Below are positions 7,879-16,389 of a stretch of 64,000 nucleotides of DNA, one piece after another; positions within the stretch are counted from its first letter, which is position 1, and each line of letters begins with the position of its first letter. The translations under genes were made by a program, and so were the position numbers. Below the pieces are notes generated by a model. The model searched no databases. It was not told the origin of the DNA and worked only from the letters and a program-made list of their open reading frames with translations. The stretch comes from Priestia aryabhattai. GTDB lineage: Bacteria > Bacillota > Bacilli > Bacillales > Bacillaceae_H. The DNA lies in NCBI RefSeq assembly GCF_023715685.1, contig NZ_JAMBOQ010000006.1, positions 92,398 through 156,397 on the forward strand. Reading direction: 5' to 3'.

Positions 7879-9435
7879 TTAAAATAATTTAGTCGTCCAA
7901 GATTCGCAGTTCCACACGTCTGTGACAACATCTTGATAAAATTCAGGTTCGTGACAAATAATTAAGATACTTCCTTTGTATTCTTTTAAAGCTCGCTTCA
8001 ATTCATCTTTCGCATCTACATCTAAGTGGTTTGTAGGCTCATCCAGTACAAGAATGTTGGTTTCATTGTTAATCAGCTTACATAGACGAACTTTTGCTTT
8101 TTCTCCACCGCTTAGAACTTCTACTTTACTTTCAATATGTTTCGTTGTTAAGCCGCATTTAGCCAGAGCTGCACGAATCTCATATTGAGTAAAGTGAGGA
8201 AACTCATTCCATGCTTCTTCAATACACGTATTGTAATTAGCCGTTTTGATTTCTTGTTCAAAATAGCCAATGTGCTGGTAATCTCCTTTTTCTACAGAGC
8301 CTGAAATCGGTTTGATTTCTCCTAAAATACTTTTTAAAAGAGTTGTTTTCCCAATTCCGTTCGCTCCTACAAGGGCAATCTTTTGACCTCGCTCCATCTT
8401 TAAATTCAATGGCTTAGAAAGCGGCTCTTCGTATCCGATGACTAAATCAGATGTTTCAAAAATTAATTTGCTTGAAGTACGAGCACTCTTAAAGTTAAAC
8501 TCTGGTTTTGGACGCTCTTGAGCTAGCTCAATTACTTCCATTTTATCCAGCTTTTTTTGACGGGACATGGCCATATTTCTTGTCGACACACGCGCTTTGT
8601 TTCTCGCTACGAAATCTTTTAAATCTGCCATTTCTTGCTGTTGCTTTTTATAAGCTGCTTCAAGCTGCTGTTTTTTCATCTCATATACTTTCATAAAATC
8701 GTCGTAGTCGCCTACATAGCGATTTAACTCTTGGTTTTCCATATGATAAATCAAATTGATCACGCTATTTAAAAATGGAAGATCGTGAGAAATTAAAATA
8801 AAGGCATTTTCATATTCTTGCAAGTAGCGTCGTAGCCACTCAATATGCTGTTCATCCAAGTAGTTTGTAGGCTCATCAAGTAATAGAATTTCTGGTTTTT
8901 CCAGCAGCAGTTTGGCTAGTAATACTTTTGTACGCTGTCCACCGCTTAAATCTTGTACATCGCGATCTAAGCCGATATCTTCTAATCCTAATCCGCGTGC
9001 AATTTCTTCGACTTTTGCGTCGATGACATAAAAGTCATTGTTTGTTAAGAGGTCTTGAAGTGTACCGACTTCTTCTAATAGTTTTTCGAGTTCTTCTGGT
9101 GATACATCCGCCATTTTCTCATAGAGACCATTCATTTGAGCTTCTAAATCAAATAAGTATTGAAAAGCACTTTTTAGTACATCACGAATAGAAAGACCGC
9201 GCTCTAATGCCGTGTGTTGATCTAAATAGCCGACGCGCACTTTTTTAGACCATTCTACTTTTCCAGCATCCGGTTCTAGCTTCCCTGTAATGATGTTCAT
9301 AAATGTTGATTTACCTTCACCATTTGCTCCAATTAAGCCTACGTGTTCACCTTTTAACAATCGAAATGATACATCGTTAAAAATCGCACGGTCACCAAAA
9401 CCATGGCTTAGATTTTTTACGTTTAATACACTCAT
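7879..9435 (-). CDS. yfmM: ABC-F family ribosome-associated ATPase YfmM
   Basis: 518 residues with two ABC cassettes and no membrane part, as in ABC-F factors that act on the ribosomal E site. Walker A motifs GANGEGKST (~37) and GANGIGKTT (second half), signatures LSGGQ and LSGGE, and Walker B LLLDEPTN/LVLDEPTN are intact. A charged linker (MKKQQLEAAYKKQQQE...) joins the cassettes. Length and opening sequence match B. subtilis YfmM better than its paralogues YfmR, YdiF or YkpA; this is from memory. Monocistronic. Confidence 0.85.
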   Translation of the reverse strand: MSVLNVKNLSHGFGDRAIFNDVSFRLLKGEHVGLIGANGEGKSTFMNIITGKLEPDAGKVEWSKKVRVGYLDQHTALERGLSIRDVLKSAFQYLFDLEAQMNGLYEKMADVSPEELEKLLEEVGTLQDLLTNNDFYVIDAKVEEIARGLGLEDIGLDRDVQDLSGGQRTKVLLAKLLLEKPEILLLDEPTNYLDEQHIEWLRRYLQEYENAFILISHDLPFLNSVINLIYHMENQELNRYVGDYDDFMKVYEMKKQQLEAAYKKQQQEMADLKDFVARNKARVSTRNMAMSRQKKLDKMEVIELAQERPKPEFNFKSARTSSKLIFETSDLVIGYEEPLSKPLNLKMERGQKIALVGANGIGKTTLLKSILGEIKPISGSVEKGDYQHIGYFEQEIKTANYNTCIEEAWNEFPHFTQYEIRAALAKCGLTTKHIESKVEVLSGGEKAKVRLCKLINNETNILVLDEPTNHLDVDAKDELKRALKEYKGSILIICHEPEFYQDVVTDVWNCESWTTKLF

Positions 9436-9697
9436 GCTGACACACCTTTTCTTTTAAAATATCTATCGTACGTTTCGTTATAAACAAATTGATTCATAAC
9501 GATTATAGCGAACTTATATACATAAATCCATATGAGTTTTCTAGCCCTGAAAGTCATATAAAATTCACTCGCGTCTTCCTTTCATTTCATCCATACTATA
9601 TATCAAAGTAGAAAATCCGGCATGACGAAGGAACGGTCAAACGGAATTATTCAAATAGAGTATGTAAAAGAAGAATAAAAAGGCAGGGGGAGAAGAA

Positions 9698-10630
9698 ATG
9701 AAAATTTATACGATACTAGTGGCAGGAAGAATGCATAAAGAGCTGCGGGAGATGATCAACCAAAAGCAGCTCACACAGACGTTTCGATTTATAGAAGAGC
9801 AAGACGTTACAATTGAAGATTTAAACTGGGCTGACGCGCTTTTATCGTTCGGTCCAACAGATTACTTTGAAGATCATACCTTTAAATGGATTCATTCTCT
9901 CGGCGCAGGAGTCGATCGGTTTTTAGAAAGTGGTGATTGGAAAAAGAGTGTGATGTTAACACGTACGGTTTGTTCATTCGGTCAGCGAATCAGTGAATAT
10001 TGCCTTAGTTATATGCTAGCTGAACTTCAGCACCACGCACAGTTTCAACATCAGCAAAAACAAAAGCAGTGGAAAGTAATAGAGCCTAAGCAGCTTTCTA
10101 CTCAAACGGTCATAATTTATGGAACAGGTGAAATCGGCGGACGTCTTGCAGCTGTTTTAAAATCTTTTGGTGTACGAGTGATAGGAGTATCTAAAAGTGG
10201 AAATGAAAAGCCGTCATTTGATCAAGTGGTCTCGATTTTAAAGGAAAAAGACTTGCTAAAAGAAGCTGATTGGATTATTAGTACAATGCCGTTAACGAAT
10301 GAAACAAAAAGCTACTTTGATCAAAAATGGATGAATTTAGTTGAAAATGCATACTTTATAAATGTTGGACGAGGTGCAACTGTAGATGAAAATGCGTTAG
10401 TAGGAGCCATTGAGCAAAAGCGTATTCGAAAAGCATACATAGATGTGTTTGAACATGAGCCGTTAACGAAAGAATCTTCTTGGTGGAATCATTCACATAT
10501 CATCATAACACCTCATATTTCAGCGGTGACTACGCCTGAAGAAGCCGTCGAGTGTTTTGTTGAAACGCTGCAAAAAGTTGAGCAAGGCGAATTGCCTTCT
10601 AACTTGGTTAATATTGAAAGAGGCTATTAA
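9698..10630 (+). CDS. D-isomer-specific 2-hydroxyacid dehydrogenase
   Basis: 310 residues. An NAD-binding Rossmann motif GTGEIGGRLA lies near residue 142. The usual catalytic set is present: Arg in INVGRGATVD, Glu in DVFEHEPL, His in TPHISA. The N-terminal substrate lobe is short and atypical, so the substrate (glyoxylate, hydroxypyruvate or another 2-oxoacid) cannot be named. ATG 9698 follows AGGGGG. The nos gene starts 99 bp downstream without an obvious terminator between, so partial co-transcription is possible. Confidence 0.88.
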   Translation: MKIYTILVAGRMHKELREMINQKQLTQTFRFIEEQDVTIEDLNWADALLSFGPTDYFEDHTFKWIHSLGAGVDRFLESGDWKKSVMLTRTVCSFGQRISEYCLSYMLAELQHHAQFQHQQKQKQWKVIEPKQLSTQTVIIYGTGEIGGRLAAVLKSFGVRVIGVSKSGNEKPSFDQVVSILKEKDLLKEADWIISTMPLTNETKSYFDQKWMNLVENAYFINVGRGATVDENALVGAIEQKRIRKAYIDVFEHEPLTKESSWWNHSHIIITPHISAVTTPEEAVECFVETLQKVEQGELPSNLVNIERGY

Positions 10631-10729
10631 AGCATTATGATGCGCGTTTTCCGCTATGGGAATGGTATACTGAAACTTGCTTTTCTTGAACGAAGAGAAT
10701 GAAATCTGTTCTTCTAGGGGGAACAAACA

Positions 10730-11815
10730 TTGAAGCAAGAAGAATTATTTGAACAAGCACGTGTATTTATAGAGACGTGTTACGCTGAACTTGAAAAAAG
10801 CGAAGCGGACAAAAACAAGCGATTAAAAGAAATTCATCAGCAAATTATGTCACTCGGACATTATGATCATACATTTGAAGAGTTAGAGCACGGAGCTCGT
10901 ATGGCTTGGAGAAACAGCAATAAATGTATCGGACGACTATTTTGGCAATCGCTCAATGTATTTGATAAGCGAGAGGCGAGCACAGTTGAAGAGGTAAGAG
11001 ACGCCCTTTTTCACCATATTGAAAATGCAACAAATGACGGAAAAATCCGACCTACTATTACGGTGTTTAAACCGAAAATGCAAGCAAAAGAGCCGGTTAG
11101 AATATGGAATCATCAGCTAATCCGCTATGCTGGGTACGAGACGGAATATGGTATGATAGGAGATCCTGATTCTGTTGCGTTCACGGAAGTCTGCCAAAAG
11201 TTAGGGTGGGAAGGTGAGAAAACTCACTTTGATGTTCTTCCTCTTGTCCTGCAAGTTAATGAAGAGTCACCTCGATGTTTTGAGATCCCAAAACATTTAG
11301 TGAAAGAAGTAGCTATTACGCATCCAGAACTTCCTGAATTTGAAGGCTTACAGTTAAAATGGTACGCTGTCCCAATGATTTCAGATATGAAGTTAGAAAT
11401 TGGAGGGGTTGATTACGTCGCAGCACCATTTAATGGATGGTACATGGGAACTGAAATTGGTGCGCGAAATTTAGCGGATACGTATCGCTATAATCAACTT
11501 CCAAAAATAGCTTCTATGATGGGATTGAACATGGATTACAACGCGACCCTTTGGAAGGACAAGGCCCTTGTTGAATTAAACGTTGCAGTGCTTTCTTCTT
11601 TCAAACGAGAAGGCGTTAGCATTGTAGACCATCACACTGCTGCTCAGCAATTTCACTTGTTTGAAGAAAGAGAGCAAAAAAATGGCCGGGAAGTGACTGG
11701 GAACTGGACGTGGTTGATTCCACCGATTTCGCCAGCTACCACACATATTTTTCATAAGCCTTATAAAAATAAAGTATTATCACCAAATTATTTTTATCAA
11801 GACGCTGCTTATTAA
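10730..11815 (+). CDS. nos: Bacterial nitric oxide synthase oxygenase
   Basis: 361 residues, the size of stand-alone Bacillus NOS, which lacks a reductase domain and borrows electrons from cellular flavodoxin reductases. The haem-thiolate Cys66 is in [13 protein letters not shown]; the arginine-binding stretch around [13 protein letters not shown] (with Glu) and the C-terminal pterin region are present. Start is TTG, 8 nt after AGGGGG. It is followed by a bidirectional terminator, then yflJ-like and nsrR genes, placing NO production beside NO sensing and detoxification. Confidence 0.97.
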   Translation: MKQEELFEQARVFIETCYAELEKSEADKNKRLKEIHQQIMSLGHYDHTFEELEHGARMAWRNSNKCIGRLFWQSLNVFDKREASTVEEVRDALFHHIENATNDGKIRPTITVFKPKMQAKEPVRIWNHQLIRYAGYETEYGMIGDPDSVAFTEVCQKLGWEGEKTHFDVLPLVLQVNEESPRCFEIPKHLVKEVAITHPELPEFEGLQLKWYAVPMISDMKLEIGGVDYVAAPFNGWYMGTEIGARNLADTYRYNQLPKIASMMGLNMDYNATLWKDKALVELNVAVLSSFKREGVSIVDHHTAAQQFHLFEEREQKNGREVTGNWTWLIPPISPATTHIFHKPYKNKVLSPNYFYQDAAY

Positions 11816-11824
11816 ATGAACAAA

Positions 11825-11852
11825 AAAGAGAGTACGCATTTGTACTCTCTTA
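11825..11852. terminator. Bidirectional terminator between nos and the YflJ-like gene
   Basis: Nine to ten-bp stem AAGAGAGTAC/GTACTCTCTT preceded by A-rich sequence. Confidence 0.8.
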
Positions 11853-11862
11853 TTACACGTTA

Positions 11863-11994
11863 TTAATTTTTGTGTTTATCAAGCAAGTTAGCAAGTACAT
11901 ATGTTTTGTACTTTTCCACTTTGCGGCCTTCGTGGTTGCGAACTCCTCGTTTTTTAAGTTCCTCAACATACCAACCTTTGCTTCCTACGTGCAT
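11863..11994 (-). CDS. yflJ: Small DUF2639-type protein, YflJ-like
   Basis: The frame extends back to 12090, but the conserved part begins MHVGSKGWYVEELKKRG, preceded by AAAGGG at suitable spacing, giving 43 residues, the length of B. subtilis YflJ. B. subtilis also has yflJ near nos (yflM), which supports the name. Basic peptide of unknown function; no membrane segment. Confidence 0.72.
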   Translation of the reverse strand: MHVGSKGWYVEELKKRGVRNHEGRKVEKYKTYVLANLLDKHKN

Positions 11995-12167
11995 ACTCAA
12001 ACACCCTTTCGTCATTTTTTTAGGATGAACAGAATGAGGTTCATTGTCTGCTCGAATGGAGACATCTTGTCTTTCCAATACGTGCCTCATTGTAACATCT
12101 TTTATTTTATGATGAAAGGGAAAAAGGTTAAAAAAACGAGAATAATTTCAGGTGAAATTTAGTTTGC

Positions 12168-12617
12168 TCATTCCTCGTTTTTTTGAGATAGAAGCAGGAG
12201 GTTTAATTCATTTTTATTTTGGATTAGATCTTCCAATGTATATTGATCTAACACCTTAACGAAGGCTTGCATAGCTTCATGCAAAACACTTTTTAACTTA
12301 CAGACGGGGCTAATAATGCAGAAGTTTCCTTCACGGTCAAAACATTCAACAATATGAAAATCTTCTTCTGTTTGACGTACCACTTTGCCAATATTAATGT
12401 CTTTTGGAAGCTGAGCTAAACGAATACCGCCGTTTCGTCCTCGGATCGTTTCAATTAAGCCAAGTTTTCCAAGCTCGTGAATGATTTTCATAAGATGGTT
12501 TTTTGAAATATTATACGCTTCAGCAATTTCCTTTATATTGCTTAGTTTATTATTATCGCGAACGCCTAAATATAATAAAACTCGCAGTGAGTAATCTGTA
12601 TATTGTGTGAGCCTCAT
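12168..12617 (-). CDS. nsrR: Rrf2-family nitric-oxide-sensing repressor NsrR
   Basis: 149 residues: an N-terminal winged helix (IKEIAEAYNISKNHLMKIIHEL) and an Rrf2 C-terminal part with three cysteines (ECFDREGNFCIISPVCKL) that bind the Fe-S cluster whose nitrosylation releases DNA. It is divergent from hmp, with two NsrR-like palindromes in the intergenic region, which favours NsrR over other Rrf2 members such as CymR or IscR. Confidence 0.92.
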   Translation of the reverse strand: MRLTQYTDYSLRVLLYLGVRDNNKLSNIKEIAEAYNISKNHLMKIIHELGKLGLIETIRGRNGGIRLAQLPKDINIGKVVRQTEEDFHIVECFDREGNFCIISPVCKLKSVLHEAMQAFVKVLDQYTLEDLIQNKNELNLLLLSQKNEE

Positions 12618-12732
12618 CTTTTTACCTCTTCTCTTATCAGCAACTGATGTATCTATAATAGCATGTCTATATCTAAGAAATACAGAAAGAATGCTCTCAT
12701 TTTTGAAGGAGTAAATTTGTGAACATTTCTTT

Positions 12733-12757
12733 AAATATGTATATAAAATATATCTTT
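12733..12757. promoter_or_regulatory. Upstream NsrR-type operator of hmp
   Basis: AT-rich imperfect palindrome centred on ATGTATATAAAATATAT, sharing the ATRTAT...ATATCTT pattern with the downstream site. It lies where the -35 of a promoter with -10 TATTAT (12774-12779) would be. Confidence 0.6.
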
Positions 12758-12780
12758 TCGAGTTGGATATGAGTATTATA

Positions 12781-12803
12781 AAGATGTATTAAAAATATAT
12801 CTT
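12781..12803. promoter_or_regulatory. Downstream NsrR-type operator of hmp
   Basis: AAGATGTATT and AATATATCTT form a near-perfect 23-bp palindrome just after the putative -10. Binding here would block transcription of hmp until NO destroys the NsrR cluster. Confidence 0.7.
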
Positions 12804-12832
12804 TTAAAATGAATCTTTCGGAGGCGAAAGTT

Positions 12833-14014
12833 ATGAAACAAACAACTATTTCTATTGTAAAAAGTACAGTTCCTGTTTTAGAAAAGCATGGTCAAGCAAT
12901 CACAACTCGTTTTTATGAGATGCTTTTTGAACAGTATCCTTCTTTAAAAAATGTATTCAACCAAACGAATCAAAAAACAGGACGTCAGCAAATGGCGTTA
13001 GCTAATACAGTTTATGCCGCTGCGCAGTACATCGATCGGCTTGAAACGCTGCTTCCAGTTGTGAAGCAAATCGCCCATAAACATCGCAGTATCGGCGTGA
13101 AAGCAGAGCACTATCCAATTGTCGGGGAGTTCTTATTAAAGGCAATTAAAGATGTTTTAAAAGAAGCTGCTACCGATGAGATTATGGAAGCTTGGAAAGA
13201 AGCTTACGGTGCCATTGCAGACGTATTCATAAGTGTGGAGCAAGAGTTATATGAAGAAGCTGAAGAAAAAGGATGGAAAGATTATAAAAAACTAATGATT
13301 GATAAAAAAGTAAAAGAAACAGAAGACGTATATTCGTTTTATTTACTATCACCTGATCAAAAAGCGCTGCCTGCTTTTCTGCCAGGTCAATATGTGAGTG
13401 TACGAATTCCTGGTCAAGAGTATTTATCAATTCGCCAATACAGCTTATCTGGCTATCCAAACCAACCATACTATAAAATTACGGTGAAAAGAGAAAAACA
13501 AATGGAAGAAGGGGTCGTGTCAACTTATTTACATGACCAATTGAAAGAAGGAGACTTGCTTGAAGTCAGCGTTCCAGCAGGAGATTTTGTCTTAAAAGAA
13601 AATAGAAAATCAGTATTTATCAGCGGAGGTGTAGGAATCACTCCAATGATGTCAATGCTTCATCAAGCATTGGAAAACAATCAAGAAGTAACATTTATTC
13701 ACAGTGCTAAAAATGAGCAGTTTCATGCAATGAAACGAGAGCTTCAATCGTTGTCAGAGAAGTATATGTTTGAACAACACGTTTTCTATAGTCAGGCGCA
13801 AGCAGGGCAGCATGATGAACATATAACGTATGGTCGCTTAACTAAAAAGGAGCTAGCTAAATATGCAAGCGATAAAGATGCATATTATTATGTCTGTGGA
13901 TCTTCTTCATTTACGCAAATGGTGTTAGAAGGCTTAGCTGAAATGGGTATTTCCCAAGAAAATATCATGTATGAATCGTTTGGCCCGAAAATGAGTATGA
14001 CTCCTTCCGCATAA
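12833..14014 (+). CDS. hmp: Flavohaemoglobin, nitric oxide dioxygenase
   Basis: 393 residues. An N-terminal globin domain (~1-140; proximal His in the KHRSIGVKAEHYP region) precedes a ferredoxin reductase-like module with FAD motif RQYSLSG (~205) and NADPH motifs GGVGITPMMSM and YYVCGSSSF. It converts NO plus O2 to nitrate. The frame opens at 12809, but ATG 12833 is the start: GGAGG lies 8 nt before it and the homologous N-terminus begins there. Control by NsrR is indicated by the two upstream palindromes. Ends at a strong hairpin. Confidence 0.96.
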   Translation: MKQTTISIVKSTVPVLEKHGQAITTRFYEMLFEQYPSLKNVFNQTNQKTGRQQMALANTVYAAAQYIDRLETLLPVVKQIAHKHRSIGVKAEHYPIVGEFLLKAIKDVLKEAATDEIMEAWKEAYGAIADVFISVEQELYEEAEEKGWKDYKKLMIDKKVKETEDVYSFYLLSPDQKALPAFLPGQYVSVRIPGQEYLSIRQYSLSGYPNQPYYKITVKREKQMEEGVVSTYLHDQLKEGDLLEVSVPAGDFVLKENRKSVFISGGVGITPMMSMLHQALENNQEVTFIHSAKNEQFHAMKRELQSLSEKYMFEQHVFYSQAQAGQHDEHITYGRLTKKELAKYASDKDAYYYVCGSSSFTQMVLEGLAEMGISQENIMYESFGPKMSMTPSA

Positions 14015-14032
14015 ATGTATGGAAAAAGGGTA

Positions 14033-14068
14033 AAAAGCTAACAGTAGACAATACTGTTAGCTTTTTTT
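14033..14068 (+). terminator. Terminator between hmp and the N-monooxygenase gene
   Basis: About 14-bp stem AAAAGCTAACAGTA with its complement, loop of 5 nt, then T7. The next Shine-Dalgarno (AAGGGAG) begins 5 nt after the T-run, leaving no room for a separate promoter. Confidence 0.9.
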
Positions 14069-14086
14069 ATGAAAGGGAGTTTAAAG

Positions 14087-15376
14087 ATGACACATAAGCA
14101 GTATGACATGGTGGGAATAGGAATAGGACCTTTTAATTTAGGTTTAGCGGCCCTTGCTGAGCCTCTTGATGAAATTGATGCCGTCTTCTTTGATAAAGAA
14201 GAGAAATTTGAATGGCATCCGGGGATGTTAATTGATGGCACGGATTTGCAGATTCCGTTTCTAGCAGACTTAGTTACATTTGCGGATCCAACAAGTCCCT
14301 ATTCTTTTTTAAATTATATTCATAAGCAAAAACGCTTATATCCATTCTTTTTCTTTAATCGTTTTGACATTCCGCGTCAAGAATATAACGAGTACGCAAA
14401 ATGGGTAGCCGAGCAGCTATCTTCCTGCTATTTTTCTTCAAAAGTCGTGGATGTGATACCGAAAAATGAAGAAGAGTATTATGAAGTAAAGGTAGAAACA
14501 CCTGAAGGAATTCAAACGGTAAATGCTAAACACGTCGTAATGGGAACAGGAAGCATTCCACTTGTGCCTCCGGCTTTTGAAGAAAAGCTGAATGAGCATA
14601 TCTTACACAGCAGCGGCTATTTACATAAAAAAGAAGAGATTCAAAAAGGAAAGCATGTAACGATCGTTGGGTCAGGGCAAAGTGCTGCGGAGATTTTTCT
14701 TAATTTACTAGAAGAACAGACTGAACATCATTACCACCTTACATGGTTTACAAGATCCTCTAATTTTTTTCAGCTTGATCAATCCAAGCTTGCTCAAGAG
14801 TTATTTTCGCCAGACTATGTAGATTACTTTCATTCGCTGCCTTTTGAAGAACGTACAAGCACAGTTGAAGATTTAAATCCTTTACGTCACGGAATTGAAT
14901 CTTCTACCTTAACGAAAATCTATGATTTACTCTATCATCGTTCAATTAAAGAAAAAGTACCCGTTACGATTCAAGCCTCGACAGAAGTAAGTGATATTCA
15001 TAAAAAAGGAAATGGATATGAGTTGGAGTGCAAACAATTAAAGACTGAACGCTCTTTTCAATACGAAGCGGATCGCTTGATCTTATCCACGGGCTACAAG
15101 CCAAAGATTTCGCCGTTCATCGAACGAATAAAAGGTGATATCGAATGGGAAGATGACAAGCGTTTCAAAGTCACAAAAGATTACCGGCTTGTCTTTAAAC
15201 AACCCCGTAACCACCACTTTTTTACTTTAACCAATATCGAACATTCACATGGATCTGGCGCAACAAATCTTGGTTTATCCGTTCAGCGCAATCAGCGTAT
15301 TCTGAACGTGATTGCAGGTAGAGATGTGTACCCAGTTCCAGAAGAGACGACGTTTCAGACATTTAATTTGTTTTGA
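14087..15376 (+). CDS. SidA/IucD/PvdA-type lysine/ornithine/diamine N-monooxygenase
   Basis: 429 residues. FAD motif GIGIGPFNLGLAALAE at the N-terminus, substrate segment around WHPGMLIDGTDLQIPFL, NADPH motif GSGQSAAE (~residue 198) and the C-terminal ATGYKP-like motif as STGYKP. The family N-hydroxylates amines of lysine, ornithine or diaminopropane for hydroxamate siderophores; P. megaterium is known to make schizokinen. No siderophore synthetase, transporter or Fur box is near, so its pathway lies elsewhere. ATG 14087 follows AAGGGAG by 7 nt; the ATG at 14069 has no ribosome site. Confidence 0.9.
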   Translation: MTHKQYDMVGIGIGPFNLGLAALAEPLDEIDAVFFDKEEKFEWHPGMLIDGTDLQIPFLADLVTFADPTSPYSFLNYIHKQKRLYPFFFFNRFDIPRQEYNEYAKWVAEQLSSCYFSSKVVDVIPKNEEEYYEVKVETPEGIQTVNAKHVVMGTGSIPLVPPAFEEKLNEHILHSSGYLHKKEEIQKGKHVTIVGSGQSAAEIFLNLLEEQTEHHYHLTWFTRSSNFFQLDQSKLAQELFSPDYVDYFHSLPFEERTSTVEDLNPLRHGIESSTLTKIYDLLYHRSIKEKVPVTIQASTEVSDIHKKGNGYELECKQLKTERSFQYEADRLILSTGYKPKISPFIERIKGDIEWEDDKRFKVTKDYRLVFKQPRNHHFFTLTNIEHSHGSGATNLGLSVQRNQRILNVIAGRDVYPVPEETTFQTFNLF

Positions 15377-15446
15377 ATTTCTGCTTTATAAAAACTTTCA
15401 ATGTGTTTTTTGATTATTGGAGAAAAGTTTTTTACTCATAAACCAT

Positions 15447-15471
15447 GTTTAAAAGAATAGTGCACGGGTAT
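15447..15471 (+). promoter_or_regulatory. Sigma-B promoter of the DJ-1/PfpI gene
   Basis: GTTTAA (15447-15452), 13-bp spacer, GGGTAT (15466-15471): an exact match to the general-stress sigma-B pattern. It lies inside an apparent 5' extension of the frame, so translation cannot start at 15445. Confidence 0.85.
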
Positions 15472-15519
15472 TTTATTTATAGAACATTAGTACACAAATC
15501 AATTAAGGAGTTGCTTAGA

Positions 15520-16032
15520 ATGAGTAAGAAAATTGCAGTATTAGTAACAGATTTATTTGAAGATGTGGAATATACAGATCCAGCCAAAGCCTTTGAAGAA
15601 GAAGGCCATACGCTAACAAAAATCGATGTTAAAACAGGTGAAGTAACAGGTAAACAAGGCGAAACAACATTAACAATTGATAAAGCAATTGCGGATGTAA
15701 AACCAGAAGATTTTGACGCATTGTTTTTACCGGGAGGCTTCTCACCAGATATCTTGCGTGCGGACGATCAGGTCGTAGCTTTCACAAAATCATTTATGGA
15801 TGAAGGCAAACCGGTTATGGCTATTTGTCACGGACCACAGCTGCTAATCAATGCTGAAACATTAAAAGGACGTGATGTAACTGGTTTCAAATCAATTGCT
15901 ATTGATTTGAAAAATGCAGGTGCAAACTTCCATGATAAAGAAGTGGTGGTATGCGGTAATCAACTAGTTACAAGCCGTACACCAGACGATATGGAAGCAT
16001 TCGTACGTGAATCAGTAAATGTCTTAAAATAA
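15520..16032 (+). CDS. yfkM: DJ-1/PfpI family general stress protein (YfkM-like)
   Basis: 170 residues. The class I glutaminase-like fold is shown by LFLPGGFSPD and the nucleophile elbow AICHGPQ with Cys103. Relatives include B. subtilis YfkM (general stress protein 18) and YraA, acting in repair of glycated or oxidised proteins. ATG 15520 is behind AAGGAG at 15505-15510. The sigma-B promoter immediately upstream agrees with the known stress control of yfkM. Confidence 0.88.
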   Translation: MSKKIAVLVTDLFEDVEYTDPAKAFEEEGHTLTKIDVKTGEVTGKQGETTLTIDKAIADVKPEDFDALFLPGGFSPDILRADDQVVAFTKSFMDEGKPVMAICHGPQLLINAETLKGRDVTGFKSIAIDLKNAGANFHDKEVVVCGNQLVTSRTPDDMEAFVRESVNVLK

Positions 16033-16059
16033 GTAAATAATATTAGTAAAATTTTCTGC

Positions 16060-16104
16060 AAAAGGCGATAACAGGGTGATTTACCACTCTGTTGTCGCCT
16101 TTTT
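16060..16104 (+). terminator. Terminator after the DJ-1 gene
   Basis: Stem AAAGGCGATAACAG with CTGTTGTCGCCTTTT (one wobble) and T5. The remaining ~285 bp up to the CAP-domain gene are gene-free; I see only a short direct repeat GCGTTGCG (16269, 16341) and a Shine-Dalgarno (AGGAGG) there. Confidence 0.85.
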
Positions 16105-16389
16105 GTATGTAACGATTTTGACGAGAGATTTACAGTTATATTACTGCATTGGGTGAAGCGGTTTCTAAAAGAATATGAAAACCTTTTACTATCAATAGAT
16201 AGAAGCCACGTAATACAATCGAAATATTTTTCACATAAATGAAAGTATAATTTTGGTAGCTTAAAAGGCGTTGCGAGTTTCATAGTTTTCGTGCAACAAT
16301 GAGGGTGCATCACGAGATTGGCTTGCTACAAGCTTAGATGCGTTGCGGTTTTATAAAAAACTTTATTATCACATAGGAGGATTTCAAAC

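Noticed and set aside
12809..12832. Upstream start of hmp at 12809
   Set aside because: No ribosome site before it, and the GGAGG used by ATG 12833 lies inside that extension.
16105..16389. c-di-AMP (ydaO-type) riboswitch before the CAP-domain gene
   Set aside because: The leader is long and such switches precede wall-related genes, but the conserved ydaO core sequences are not visible.
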